DNA of 64,000 nucleotides from Acidobacteriota bacterium (GCA_030550025.1 JAUQQC010000004.1:238401-302400), one strand, 5' to 3'; positions 20,446 to 30,648 are shown, counted from the stretch's first letter. Notes: generated by a model from the sequence alone, not told the origin. Numbers and translations: made by a program.

Positions 20446-22161
20446 TCACTCGCCGAGGAGCATCTTCAACTCTTCCACGCGGCGGCTGATCTCGGTCGGG
20501 GAGAGGTGTCGGTATTTCGGTGGGATCATCTCGCGCGAAGTCGCCTCCAGGATCGCTACGAGCGTTTGATATTCCAGGGCCAGCTCGTCGCGTGCCGGGA
20601 TGAATTCGCGGGCGACGCGCTCGAGGTCTTCGGGGAGGATGACGTCCCGCTGCGCTTGTCGAGCCAAGCGGCGCGCGCGAATGAGCATGGATTCGATGTC
20701 GGCGCCGGAGAGTTCCTGCGGATGGCGAGTGATGGGCGACCAGTCTTCGATCGCGTGTTGAATCTTGTTCTTCCGCAACATGGCGTGAACGATCTCCAGT
20801 CGTTCCTCCTCGCCTTGCGGATAGAAGAGCGAGATATGTTCTTCGCACCGACCCTGTCGCTTCACATCGATGGGGAGCAGGTCCGGGCGACACGTCATGA
20901 GGATCCAGAGGATGCGCCCACGATTTCGCGTATCCCCCATCGCGCTCGCGATCCGAGAGAAGACGCGGGCGCTCACGCCGCTGTCTCCTTCAGCGCGACG
21001 CGTCCCCAAGGCGGCATCGGCCTCATCAATGAGCACGACGATCGGCGCCAGCGTCTGCAGCAGGCTGAGGATCTTCTCCAGGTTCGCCTCAGTCGAGCCC
21101 ACCCACTTCTCTCGAAAGTTCTTGAACTCGACGACGTTCAACCCGCAATCTTTCGCGAAGCATTCGGCCAGGAAGGTCTTCCCCGTCCCGACGGGACCGC
21201 AGATGAGGATGCCCATCGGGGCTTCCTCCCACCGGCCTTGCCGGATCGTTTCGGCGATGCTGCGGAGGAAGTCTTTGGCGCTCTTCATCCCGCCGACGCT
21301 CTCCAGTCCATGTTCGGGCGTCACGAATTCGATGAGTCCGAAGCATTCGCTCTCGATGATCTCTTTCTTCTTCAATCGAACGGCCTCAAAGGTCAATCCG
21401 CGCGGATCCAATTGCGCGCTCCGCAAGAGTGCGTTCAGGTGGACGCAATTCAATCCCGACGTGAGCTGCGCGAGCTGGCGCTCGTCCATCTCCATCTTCA
21501 CGTGGGGATGGCGCGCGCAGAAGTGGCGGATGAAGTCGAAGCGCTCGGCCTCATCGGGATAGGGGATTTCGATCGTCACCAGGCGCGAATTCTGCCGAAG
21601 GCGCGCGTTGACATCAGCGAGGCTCTCGGCGATGAGGATGACGATGTTGTCCGAATGCAGCAGGCGCGAGCTGGTGATCCAACGTTGCAGCGTGACGAGC
21701 GTGTTTCGATCCTCCCCACTCAGGTATCCGATCTCCCCGGCTGGAACCAACGTCTCCAAGAAGGTCAGGACGACGGCGACCTGATCGCCGTGAAAGAGAT
21801 AGCGCTCGATGAGCGGGAGAGCGCGACTCGGCTCTCGCGGGAGCGCTCGCGTGGCCTCGCGGCTGAGGAGCGGATCGGCCACGCGCGCATGGGCGAGGAA
21901 TTGGCGTTCCGCCTCCGAGGAGCCGAAGGTGATCCCCGCGCTCCGGTTATAGAAGACGACGTTCTTGTTCCCGAGCAGCTTCCGCTGCAGGAACGTGAGC
22001 AGATCCACATATTGGCCGTTCGCCGGGACGAGGTCGTAGATGTTGTGATGGATGAGGAAGTGGCTCGCTTCGCCGGCGTAATACTTTCGCACCAGTTCGC
22101 CCGCCCAGCGCGGCAGGCGCGCGATCTCATCCAGCGAGAGGAACGGCTTCGGGCGCGACAT
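20446..22161 (-). CDS. AAA+ ATPase of the PspA-linked cassette
   Basis: Walker A CGPVGTGKTFLAECFA, Walker B PIVVLIDEADAAL; N-terminal HFLIHHNIYDLV domain. ATG at 22161 preferred over 22203. Confidence 0.85.
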   Translation of the reverse strand: MSRPKPFLSLDEIARLPRWAGELVRKYYAGEASHFLIHHNIYDLVPANGQYVDLLTFLQRKLLGNKNVVFYNRSAGITFGSSEAERQFLAHARVADPLLSREATRALPREPSRALPLIERYLFHGDQVAVVLTFLETLVPAGEIGYLSGEDRNTLVTLQRWITSSRLLHSDNIVILIAESLADVNARLRQNSRLVTIEIPYPDEAERFDFIRHFCARHPHVKMEMDERQLAQLTSGLNCVHLNALLRSAQLDPRGLTFEAVRLKKKEIIESECFGLIEFVTPEHGLESVGGMKSAKDFLRSIAETIRQGRWEEAPMGILICGPVGTGKTFLAECFAKDCGLNVVEFKNFREKWVGSTEANLEKILSLLQTLAPIVVLIDEADAALGTRRAEGDSGVSARVFSRIASAMGDTRNRGRILWILMTCRPDLLPIDVKRQGRCEEHISLFYPQGEEERLEIVHAMLRKNKIQHAIEDWSPITRHPQELSGADIESMLIRARRLARQAQRDVILPEDLERVAREFIPARDELALEYQTLVAILEATSREMIPPKYRHLSPTEISRRVEELKMLLGE

Positions 22162-22165
22162 AACG

Positions 22166-22984
22166 CTATTGGCGTTCGGACGCCAGCGGCGGCGCTTGCT
22201 CACGCTCCAGGGCCTCTAGGGCGCTCATGATCGGCGCCGTCTCCTCTAGGACCGAGCGCGTCATCTCGATGCTGGAGAGCACCGATTCGAAATCGAGCGC
22301 CGCGATGCTCTCGACCGAGGACATCGTCATGACCTTGTCGTTGACCAGCCCGAAGAAGTTCTCGATCGTCTGAAGCTGCGCTTCGAGCAGCTTCGTGGCC
22401 CGTTCGATGCTCTCATATTCGGCCAGGCGCGCGCGCAGGATGTTCAAGTTGTTTTCGATCACCTTGCGGGTCTTCTCATCGGCGGAAGCCAACTGCCGTT
22501 CCGCTTGCGCGATCTGATTCACGATGGCTTGACGATTGAACGCTCGAAGGTGCGTCTTGCAGCGGCGGTAGAGGTCGAGGAAATCCACGAAACGTTCCCA
22601 CATGGCGTCGAGCGTGCGAATATCGGCGGGCACATCCTTGGAGCGGGTGAAGCGCATGTAGTTGGCGTAGATCTGCTTCTTCAACCAGCGGAGGTATTCG
22701 ACGGCCTCTCGCTCGCGCGGGCCGAAGGACTTGATCAGCTCTTCGCGAGCCCGCTGGCGTTCCAAGGCCGCGCGCTGCCGCTGCCGGCGTTCCACCAGAC
22801 GTTGATACGCCGTCGTCGCCGGTACCGTCATCAAGTAGAGGACCTCGGCCACGGCGCCGCCGAGCAAGATGATGTGCTCCAGAGGCGGTGGGGCGTACAC
22901 GGCGGCGGCGAGCACGCCGACGATCGCCCAGAGATTCATCGGCTCTTTGAGCGCTTCCCAGACGTAAGCGATTTTCCTCGGCAT
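22166..22984 (-). CDS. hypothetical membrane-anchored coiled-coil protein
   Basis: N-terminal hydrophobic segments (WAIVGVLAAAVY, HIILLGGAVAEVLYLMTV), then long charged helices; between pspA-like and AAA genes on the same strand. Confidence 0.75.
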   Translation of the reverse strand: MPRKIAYVWEALKEPMNLWAIVGVLAAAVYAPPPLEHIILLGGAVAEVLYLMTVPATTAYQRLVERRQRQRAALERQRAREELIKSFGPREREAVEYLRWLKKQIYANYMRFTRSKDVPADIRTLDAMWERFVDFLDLYRRCKTHLRAFNRQAIVNQIAQAERQLASADEKTRKVIENNLNILRARLAEYESIERATKLLEAQLQTIENFFGLVNDKVMTMSSVESIAALDFESVLSSIEMTRSVLEETAPIMSALEALEREQAPPLASERQ

Positions 22985-23108
22985 CGTGAAATCCCCAGTA
23001 CGTCTTCACAGCGCCAAGCGCGGCGAAGCTTTCGGCCATCCCTCGAGGCATCCAGGGACGGCCCAAACAGAGGGAGAACGACGCGCGTGGCGATTCGTTG
23101 GACTCGGT

Positions 23109-23876
23109 TCATCCTTCAGTGGTCTTCAGCGGCTCAGAACGCGTCGCTTCCTCCTCAGCCGGTCCGAGCGTCTTCTCCGGGAGCGCGGCCGTCTCTGGAG
23201 CCGGTGCTTCGGGCAGCAAGCCCATCTGCCGCTTGTAAGCGATCAACATGTCCTGGACCTGCATCGAGAGCGCTTCCTTCTCGATCTCGGCGATCTGGCT
23301 CTCGACACCCGTCGCGGCCAGCTCCATCTTCGCCTCGGCGGCGGCAGCGCGCCGCGCGACTTTCTCCCGCATCTCCTCGAACGTCCCCGCTTCATCGCCG
23401 AGCTGAAAGCTCGCCATCGTCTGCGCCAGTTGCTCCTGAATGCGGGCGCGGCGATGCTCGGCGATCAATTGCATGGCTTCTTGCTGCCGTTTCTTGAGCT
23501 GTAGGATGTAGTTGTCGCGGAAGCGGATCGCTTGCTCCGAGGCGCGGCGGGCGGCCTCCAATTGCTGACGCGAACGCTCCAGGGCGACCTGTTTCTCCTG
23601 CAGCGCGCTAATGAAAGCCGTCGCCAGATCATCCCGCCCCTGCTTGATGGCGGCGCGGATCTTGGCATCGAACTCGGTGATCTCTCGCTCCAAGGTTGCG
23701 ACCTCCTTCTCCAGAAGCTTTTGCGTGGCCATGACCTGGGCGACGTTCTCGTTCATCTGAGGGAGCTTATCGCGCATATCGCGAATAACTTGCTGCAGGA
23801 TCAGCTCCGGATCCTCCGCCCGTTCGATGAGCCCTCCGAAGATGGCTCGTAAGAGCCGCTTGAGTCGTTGCCACAT
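23109..23876 (-). CDS. PspA/IM30 (Vipp1) family protein
   Basis: MWQRLKRLLRAIFGGLIERAEDPELILQQVIRDMRDKLPQMNENVAQVMATQKLLEKEV, all-helical; internal ATG at 23876. Confidence 0.9.
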   Translation of the reverse strand: MWQRLKRLLRAIFGGLIERAEDPELILQQVIRDMRDKLPQMNENVAQVMATQKLLEKEVATLEREITEFDAKIRAAIKQGRDDLATAFISALQEKQVALERSRQQLEAARRASEQAIRFRDNYILQLKKRQQEAMQLIAEHRRARIQEQLAQTMASFQLGDEAGTFEEMREKVARRAAAAEAKMELAATGVESQIAEIEKEALSMQVQDMLIAYKRQMGLLPEAPAPETAALPEKTLGPAEEEATRSEPLKTTEG

Positions 23877-24095
23877 TGTCGCTTCTGCCTCCTTCAGGCT
23901 TCGCGGGCCTCGTATACGGAGACCCTTCGATCCGTCATACGATGGACTTGCCAGCATAGTTTACCACAAAGCGAGCGGCGGGAGTATCTGAGAGGGCCGC
24001 GAGCGCATGGGCCAGCGCAGGAGGGGGAGGCGTTGACGAAGAGATCGAACCGGTGATACGCTCCTCCTACGCGGAGAGCCATCGGATGGGGAGAG

Positions 24096-25049
24096 GTGGG
24101 GGACGTCATGCGGAGACGTGCTTGCAGGGGCTCTTGCTGGAAGCCCGCGGCACTGGTGCTGGTCGCGGTGGCTTTCGTCCCGGCGCTCTCTTTCGGTCAG
24201 GCGGAGGTGCGTGCGCGCCTTGAAGAGGTGATCGCCGCCAGCGGCGCGGAGGCCGTCGCCGTCGCCTATTTCGATCCCGCGACTGGGGAGGAGCTGCTCC
24301 TTCGTGCGGATGAACCGTTCCATGCGGCGAGCACGATGAAGGTGGCGGTGATGATGGAAGTCTTTCGACACGCACAGGAGGGGCGACTCTCTCTCGAGGA
24401 TCGCCTCGTTATCAAGAACGAATTCCGAAGCCTCGCCGATGGCAGCGTCTTCACCCTTACGGCAGAGAGCGATTCCGATCCCGCGCTCTACGAGAAGATC
24501 GGGCACGCGGTGACGATTCGCGAGCTAGTGCGCGCCATGATTGTACGGAGCAGCAATCTGGCGACGAACCTGCTCATCGAGCGGGTCACGGCCGCGCGCG
24601 TGCAGGAGTTGATGGAGGCGATCGGCGCTTCGGGGATGCGCGTCTTGCGCGGCGTGGAGGATCGCCGGGCGTTTGAGCGCGGGCTCAATAACACGACGAC
24701 GGCGCGCGCGCTGCTGGTGATCTTCCGGCACCTTGCCGAAGGGCGTATCCTCTCGCGCGAGAGCTGCGAGGAGATGGTCCGGATTCTGCTCGATCAGGAA
24801 TTCAACGATGGCATCCCGGCTGGTCTGCCCGCGGGCGTGCGCGTGGCGCATAAGACGGGAGCGATCTCTCGAATCGCGCACGATGCGGGGATCGTCTATC
24901 TGCCAGTCGGTCCGCCCTATGTGCTCGTCGTGCTCACGCGCGGGGTGGCCGAGGAGCCACGCGCTAATCGGCTCATCGCCGAGATCTCGCGACTCTTGTA
25001 CGAACATACCCTCAAACGGCGGGCCGAACGCACTCCTCAGCGGAACTGA
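24096..25049 (+). CDS. class A beta-lactamase-like serine hydrolase
   Basis: Signal peptide, STMK (SxxK), SSN at the SDN position, ERGLN at the ExxLN position, HKTG. Confidence 0.88.
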   Translation: MGDVMRRRACRGSCWKPAALVLVAVAFVPALSFGQAEVRARLEEVIAASGAEAVAVAYFDPATGEELLLRADEPFHAASTMKVAVMMEVFRHAQEGRLSLEDRLVIKNEFRSLADGSVFTLTAESDSDPALYEKIGHAVTIRELVRAMIVRSSNLATNLLIERVTAARVQELMEAIGASGMRVLRGVEDRRAFERGLNNTTTARALLVIFRHLAEGRILSRESCEEMVRILLDQEFNDGIPAGLPAGVRVAHKTGAISRIAHDAGIVYLPVGPPYVLVVLTRGVAEEPRANRLIAEISRLLYEHTLKRRAERTPQRN

Positions 25050-25157
25050 AGCGTCCCTTCTTGTCGAGACCTCATGATCCCCAAGCGGGCGCGATTCGCT
25101 CTGTGAAAGTCCGCTCGTCCTAGTAGAGACATCGCGCGTCGCTTGCCCCCTGGCGAA

Positions 25158-25178
25158 GCGAATTCCGAAAAAATTCGC
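25158..25178. promoter_or_regulatory. 7-bp perfect inverted repeat upstream of the TonB-dependent receptor
   Basis: GCGAATT-CCGAAAA-AATTCGC. Confidence 0.3.
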
Positions 25179-25283
25179 CTTAATTTTGTTCCATTTCACC
25201 TTCAGATCGTTCAAGACAGCACCGCGAGCACGAGATAAGCTTGATAAAGCAGGAGGTCAAGACCAAACGACGGGGGGACGACC

Positions 25284-28200
25284 ATGAGATCGGAAAGCCG
25301 TGGGGAGAGATTCCCCTATTCCCTTTCTGCGTCTCCGGTGGCGTTCTCTCCGACCAAAGGGAGAGCGCCGGGTCGAAAGGTCGTTGTCTTCGCGGTGTCC
25401 ATCGCGCTGATGTTGAGCGGGTCTTTGGGCCTCGCGCAGTTGCGCATTGTCGGAGCCGTCTCGGGGATCATCGAGGATCCGACGGGCGCTGTGGTCCCGA
25501 ATGCGAAGGTCGTCTTGAAGGACGTGAAGACCGGCCTCACGAAAGAGACGACCTCGAGCGAGCGAGGGACCTTCTTCTTCCCAGACCTGGCCAGTGGGGT
25601 ATATGAGATCACGGTGACGGCACCGGGGTTTCAAACCGCCGTCGTCTCCAACATCGTCGTCTCGACGAGTCAAACGACGGATGTGCGCGTTCGCCTGGAG
25701 ATCGGTCAAATGACTGAGACGGTCGAAGTCGTCGGCGGCTCATCACCTGTGCTGGAGACGACTTCGCAACTGGTGGTGAGCACGATCCAGAAGGAGACGA
25801 TCACACGGCTGCCTTTGGCCAACCGCAGTAACGTGCTCGCCCTGGCGCGGCTCGCTCCGGGAGCAGCTCCCGCCACAGGAGGCAGCACGCGATACAATAA
25901 CTTGGCGGGTGGGGCGCTCAACGTCACCGTGGATGGGATCAACAACGCCTCCAACGGCTTCAAGAGTGGCGGGACGGTTTTTTACATGACCGTCCCCGTG
26001 CGACTCGGGGCGGTGGAAGAAGTTACCATCGAAACCGGGGGATTAGGCGCGGATTCCGGAGCGCAAAGCGGCACGAATATCAAGTTCACGACTCGACGCG
26101 GTGGAAGCGAGTACCACGGCAGTCTCTTCTATGAGCCTCAGAGCGAGAAGTTCAATGCCAATACATGGGCCCGAAATGCACAGGGCCTGCCACGCGTTCG
26201 GTTTCGCCGTCATGACTACGGAGGGAACTTTGGTGGCCCCTTGCTTCCTTTTGGTCCATTCAAGAAAAAGATGTTTGTCTTCGTGAACTTCGAGCGGCGA
26301 TTACAACCCATGCGGGTCGCGAGCACGGTCACCGTGCCGACGCCGGAGGCGCAGCGCGGGATCTACACGTACATCGTCAGTGGCACGACGGATCAGGTGC
26401 GCACTGTGAACGTCCTCGAGCTGGCGGCGGCCAAGGGCTTACCCACGCGCCTGGATCGCGTGACTCAAGCCATCCTGGCCCTCCACAATGAGGTCCCGAA
26501 GTATGCGACGCCGATCCCCGATAACGATCTCAACCGGGACACCTACGCGTGGGATGAGGAGAACAACCTCTATCAGTATTTCCCCACAGTGCGGTTCGAC
26601 TACCACATCACTCCGGGGCAGCAGTTCACGTTCACCTGGAACTACTACCACAGTTGGCAGCCGGGACAGCGGCGCCTTCCCGTGCCGGGCGTGAATCGCG
26701 TCAACCCCTTCCGCCTGGGATACTTCATCTGGTCCATGGCGTTGCAATCCACCATCTCCCCGCGAACGTTCAACGAATTTCGCTATGGCGTGCAGCACAG
26801 TGGCGATACCAACACGCGCGCCGAGTACGGCCTCTACTATCAATTCGAGGGGAAGCCGCTGCGGATTGGCACGACGCTGCCCTTCAACGTCGTGGTCCCG
26901 TTCATTGACCAACAGAACGTGACGGGACGGCATTACATCACGACGATCTACGACACGCTGACGCTCCATCGCGGCGAGCACACGCTCACGCTCGGCGGAA
27001 GCTTCCGCAAGACCGTCTGGAACGACACGGCCGAAGTCTTCCCACTGCCCACGTACACGACGGGGACACCTTCGGGCGATCCGTTGCAAGCCGCCACAGC
27101 ATTCACGACCACGACGATTCCGGGGCTCAATCCCACGCAGCTGGGAGAACCCTTGGCCCTGTATAATCTCCTGGTGGGGCGAGTGGCCGCGGCAAACTTC
27201 ACTCGCGTTGTGAATCCAAAGACCTTCCAGTACGACGGGTTCATTAACTACACGTGGACGAATTCCCTCATGGGGGGCGTCTACGCGCAGGATCGTTGGC
27301 GGGTCACGCGAAGCCTCACGCTGAATTATGGGTTGCGGTGGGAGATCCAGGGGCCGATGAAGGACGGCCAGGGGATCACAGCCGTCCCGGATATGGCGAG
27401 CGTGCTGAGGGGAGATGCACCGTTGCTCTACGTGGGACGCGTTCCGTACAAGACCGACTGGCGCAACCTCGCGCCGAATTTCGGCTTCGCGTGGAATCCC
27501 TCTCGAACGTCGGGTCTCTGGGGCAAATTCTTGGGCGATGCGAAGACGGTGATTCGCGCGTCCTATGGGATCATCTACTACGATGAGGGGACGCAGTTCT
27601 TCGCCGCCAACTTGGGGCCCAATGTGGGGAAGTTCGTCAACGCCATCCCCCTCATCCCGGGGCAGCCGGGACAGACGAACCTCCCGGCGTTCTACACCCT
27701 CTCGGACATCGTGGCGAATCCTCTGACGGTTCATTCGTTCGCGTTCACGACGACCGAGTACAAGAAGGTCATCAATCAAGCGGATCAGACGTTCGCGCGA
27801 ACGATCAACGGCTTCGATCCCACGCTTCGCGCCCCTTACACGATCAATTGGAATTTCGGCGTTCAGCGCGAGCTGTGGAAGGATTCCGTGCTGGAGATCC
27901 GATACGTGGGGAATACCTCGAAGCTCTCTTGGCGCACCAGTAATTTGAACGAGGTGGATATCTTCGGGAACGGATTCTTGGAGGAGTTCAAGAACGCGCA
28001 GCGGAATCTCGCCATCAATCAAGCCGCGGGCGTGAACAGCTTCCAATATCGCGGGCTCCCGGGTCAAGTGCCGTTGCCTATCTTCGATGCGGCTTTCGGA
28101 GCCCGCGGTGGGGTTCCGCCGATCGCTCCCGGTTCGGGGTATCAGAATCCGACCTTCATCACTCAATTGCAGACCGGAGCGGCCGGCGCACTGGCCACGA

Positions 28201-29171
28201 CGTTAGCCACGAATCCGAACTATGTGTGCCGGATGTTTGGCAGCGCCTTCAGCCCTTGCTTGCGGATCGATCCGCGCTATAACGCGCCTGGTCCTTACCC
28301 GATCAATTTCTTCTTGCCCAACCCGTATGTTGCCGGACGTTTGGGCTACGTGGACGATACCGGGTGGCACAGCTATAACGGGTTACAGGTCCAACTCCGG
28401 CAACGCCTCCGACGAGGGCTGACGTGGACGACGAACTACACGTGGAGCAAGAGCCTCACGAATCTCGCCGTTGATAATCAAAACCAAAGCCTCGACTTCC
28501 TGACCGTGCGTAATGTCCGCTTGAATAAACGGGTCTCGCCCTTCGACCTTCGCCATGTCCTTCAGTCGTTCGGAACGTATGACCTACCGATCGGGCGCGG
28601 ACGGTGGGTGTCGATCAATAATCGCATCCTCAATGCAGTGATCGGCGGCTGGACGCTCGGCTCGATCTTCGTGTTCCAGACGGGGGCACCGATTCAGCTG
28701 ACCGGTGGCTTCCAAACGGTCAACAATACGAACAACCCGGCCGCCAATGGCGTATGGTTGGCTCCAGGAGTCACGCGGAAGCAGATCGAGAGGATGTTCA
28801 AGGCGCCGCTCCAGCGGTTGACGGGTCGCGCGGGCATCACCGATTTGCAGCGCCTCGCTGTAGATCGGCGACTGATCGGTCCGGATGGGCGAGCGAATCC
28901 GCAGTACCTGATCCCGAATTCCACGCCGGGCGAGTTCGGACAGTTGATCTTCCTGCGCGATCGGAACACGTTCCAATGGGACGTCTCGCTCACGAAGGAG
29001 TTTCAGCTGGCGGAGAGGACGCGCCTCGAGCTGTTCGCCAGTTTCAACAACGTCTTGAACCATCCGCGTTGGGGATTCCCCAACGCCAACGTCTTCAGCA
29101 CGACGTTCGGCGTCGTTGGCGCCCCGACCGGGAACCGAACGATCAATCTGCGAGCGACGCTCAGCTTCTAG
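25284..29171 (+). CDS. TonB-dependent receptor with N-terminal carboxypeptidase-regulatory-like domain (Oar-like)
   Basis: IVGAVSGIIEDPTGAVVPNAKVVLKDVKTG (CarbopepD_reg), plug-like region, 1295 aa ending in an aromatic C-terminus (NLRATLSF). Confidence 0.92.
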   Translation: MRSESRGERFPYSLSASPVAFSPTKGRAPGRKVVVFAVSIALMLSGSLGLAQLRIVGAVSGIIEDPTGAVVPNAKVVLKDVKTGLTKETTSSERGTFFFPDLASGVYEITVTAPGFQTAVVSNIVVSTSQTTDVRVRLEIGQMTETVEVVGGSSPVLETTSQLVVSTIQKETITRLPLANRSNVLALARLAPGAAPATGGSTRYNNLAGGALNVTVDGINNASNGFKSGGTVFYMTVPVRLGAVEEVTIETGGLGADSGAQSGTNIKFTTRRGGSEYHGSLFYEPQSEKFNANTWARNAQGLPRVRFRRHDYGGNFGGPLLPFGPFKKKMFVFVNFERRLQPMRVASTVTVPTPEAQRGIYTYIVSGTTDQVRTVNVLELAAAKGLPTRLDRVTQAILALHNEVPKYATPIPDNDLNRDTYAWDEENNLYQYFPTVRFDYHITPGQQFTFTWNYYHSWQPGQRRLPVPGVNRVNPFRLGYFIWSMALQSTISPRTFNEFRYGVQHSGDTNTRAEYGLYYQFEGKPLRIGTTLPFNVVVPFIDQQNVTGRHYITTIYDTLTLHRGEHTLTLGGSFRKTVWNDTAEVFPLPTYTTGTPSGDPLQAATAFTTTTIPGLNPTQLGEPLALYNLLVGRVAAANFTRVVNPKTFQYDGFINYTWTNSLMGGVYAQDRWRVTRSLTLNYGLRWEIQGPMKDGQGITAVPDMASVLRGDAPLLYVGRVPYKTDWRNLAPNFGFAWNPSRTSGLWGKFLGDAKTVIRASYGIIYYDEGTQFFAANLGPNVGKFVNAIPLIPGQPGQTNLPAFYTLSDIVANPLTVHSFAFTTTEYKKVINQADQTFARTINGFDPTLRAPYTINWNFGVQRELWKDSVLEIRYVGNTSKLSWRTSNLNEVDIFGNGFLEEFKNAQRNLAINQAAGVNSFQYRGLPGQVPLPIFDAAFGARGGVPPIAPGSGYQNPTFITQLQTGAAGALATTLATNPNYVCRMFGSAFSPCLRIDPRYNAPGPYPINFFLPNPYVAGRLGYVDDTGWHSYNGLQVQLRQRLRRGLTWTTNYTWSKSLTNLAVDNQNQSLDFLTVRNVRLNKRVSPFDLRHVLQSFGTYDLPIGRGRWVSINNRILNAVIGGWTLGSIFVFQTGAPIQLTGGFQTVNNTNNPAANGVWLAPGVTRKQIERMFKAPLQRLTGRAGITDLQRLAVDRRLIGPDGRANPQYLIPNSTPGEFGQLIFLRDRNTFQWDVSLTKEFQLAERTRLELFASFNNVLNHPRWGFPNANVFSTTFGVVGAPTGNRTINLRATLSF

Positions 29172-29190
29172 TCGGAGAGAGAGTCTTGAG

Positions 29191-29219
29191 GCTCGGTCCG
29201 ACAGCCTGTCGGACCGAGC
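29191..29219. terminator. strong hairpin between convergent TonB receptor and purD
   Basis: GCTCGGTCCGACA-GCC-TGTCGGACCGAGC, perfect 13-bp stem. Confidence 0.7.
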
Positions 29220-29231
29220 TTCCTCAGGACG

Positions 29232-30533
29232 CTAGCTGGGTGATGTCTCTTTTCCCGTCGGCATCCACTCCGCGCCGATATCGCGGCGGTAGTGCATCCG
29301 CTCGAAGGCGACGAACGATGTGGCCGCGTAGGCGCGCTGGCGCGCTTCCGCGAGGGTGCGCCCGCGGGCGACGACGTTGAGGACGCGGCCGCCGGCCGTG
29401 AGGAACGATCCATCGGGCGCGCGCGTCGTCCCGGCGTGGAAGATCAGGACTTCGGAGAGACGTCGCACCTCTTCCAGGCCTCGAATGGGATAGCCGGTTT
29501 GGTGGGCCTCGGGGTATCCGCCTGAAGCCAGGACCAGACAGACCGTCGAATCCTCGCGCCATCGAGGACGAACGCGCGAGAGTTCGCCGGCTGAGAGCGC
29601 TTCGCCGATCTCCAGCAGATCGCTCTCCAATCGCGGCAGGATCGCTTGCGCTTCCGGGTCGCCCAAACGGACGTTATATTCGAGCACGCGCGGGCCCTGC
29701 GGCGTGAGCATAAGGCCGATGTAGAGGACACCCCGATAGGGGAAGCCTTCTTGCGCTGCTGCGCGCACCGTCGGCCAAGCGATCTCCCTCAGGATGCGCT
29801 CGTGGGTGGCTTCATCGAGAAGATGCGGCGTGGAGATCGCTCCCATGCCGCCGGTATTCGGCCCTTGATCGCCATCATACGCGCGCTTGTAATCCTGTGC
29901 TGGAGGCAGTGGCAAGACGAAGTCTCCATCGGTGAAGAGCAGGAAGCTGCATTCGCGCCCGATCAGGCATTCTTCCAGGACGACGCGCTCGCCCGCCGCT
30001 CCGAGCGCCTTCTCGACCATGAGCCGCTCGATCGTGGCTTCCGCTTCTTCCGGAGTATGCGCGAGACTCACGCCTTTTCCAGCGGCCAGTCCATCGGCTT
30101 TGATCACCACGGGGAAGTCGAATCGCCGGGAGGAGATCGCGCGGCGAGCTTCGGCCGCGGAGTCGCAGATCGCAAAGCGCGCCGTCGGGATGCCATGCCG
30201 CGCCATGAATTCCTTGGCGAAGGCCTTGCTCCCTTCCAGGCGAGCCGCGCGCGCATCTGGGCCGATGATCCTGAGCCCGCGCCGCGAGAACTCATCCGCG
30301 ACGCCAAGAACCAGCGGCAGCTCCGGACCGACGATTGTCAAAGCCGCACCTTCGGCCTCAGCCACATCCGCCAGCTCGCGTGGATTCCCAACATCGGCGC
30401 GCACGCAGCGAGCGATCTCGGTCAGGCCGCCATTCCCCGGTGCCGCGAGAATCTCTTTGACCTCCGCACTGTGCGCCAAAGCCCACGCGAGTGCATGCTC
30501 GCGTCCCCCCGACCCGATGACCAATACTTTCAT
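29232..30533 (-). CDS. purD: phosphoribosylamine-glycine ligase
   Basis: MKVLVIGSGGREHALAWAL, ADGLAAGKGV, PPAQDYKRAYDGDQGPNTGGMGA, VLEYNVRLGDPEAQ; ATG at 30533. Confidence 0.97.
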   Translation of the reverse strand: MKVLVIGSGGREHALAWALAHSAEVKEILAAPGNGGLTEIARCVRADVGNPRELADVAEAEGAALTIVGPELPLVLGVADEFSRRGLRIIGPDARAARLEGSKAFAKEFMARHGIPTARFAICDSAAEARRAISSRRFDFPVVIKADGLAAGKGVSLAHTPEEAEATIERLMVEKALGAAGERVVLEECLIGRECSFLLFTDGDFVLPLPPAQDYKRAYDGDQGPNTGGMGAISTPHLLDEATHERILREIAWPTVRAAAQEGFPYRGVLYIGLMLTPQGPRVLEYNVRLGDPEAQAILPRLESDLLEIGEALSAGELSRVRPRWREDSTVCLVLASGGYPEAHQTGYPIRGLEEVRRLSEVLIFHAGTTRAPDGSFLTAGGRVLNVVARGRTLAEARQRAYAATSFVAFERMHYRRDIGAEWMPTGKETSPS

Positions 30534-30615
30534 GAGGACCTCCGCCTCGCTCTCCGGCAACCATGCGATCGTCCAAGGCATCCGATGGTGGCATGGGCTG
30601 AGTTCGGAAGTCAAG

Positions 30616-30648
30616 CCAGCTCTTGTTGCTTGTCGCTCCCAGAGCTGG
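30616..30648. promoter_or_regulatory. inverted repeat overlapping a candidate promoter of the VWA protein gene
   Basis: CCAGCTCT-N17-AGAGCTGG; candidate TTGCTT-17-TAGGAT on the plus strand overlaps it. Confidence 0.4.

Noticed and set aside
20506-22230. 574-aa plus-strand ORF over the AAA ATPase gene
   Set aside because: Shadow ORF; the opposite strand carries clear Walker A and B motifs.
26439-28166. 575-aa minus-strand ORF within the TonB receptor
   Set aside because: Arg/Glu-rich shadow ORF opposite a strongly supported receptor.
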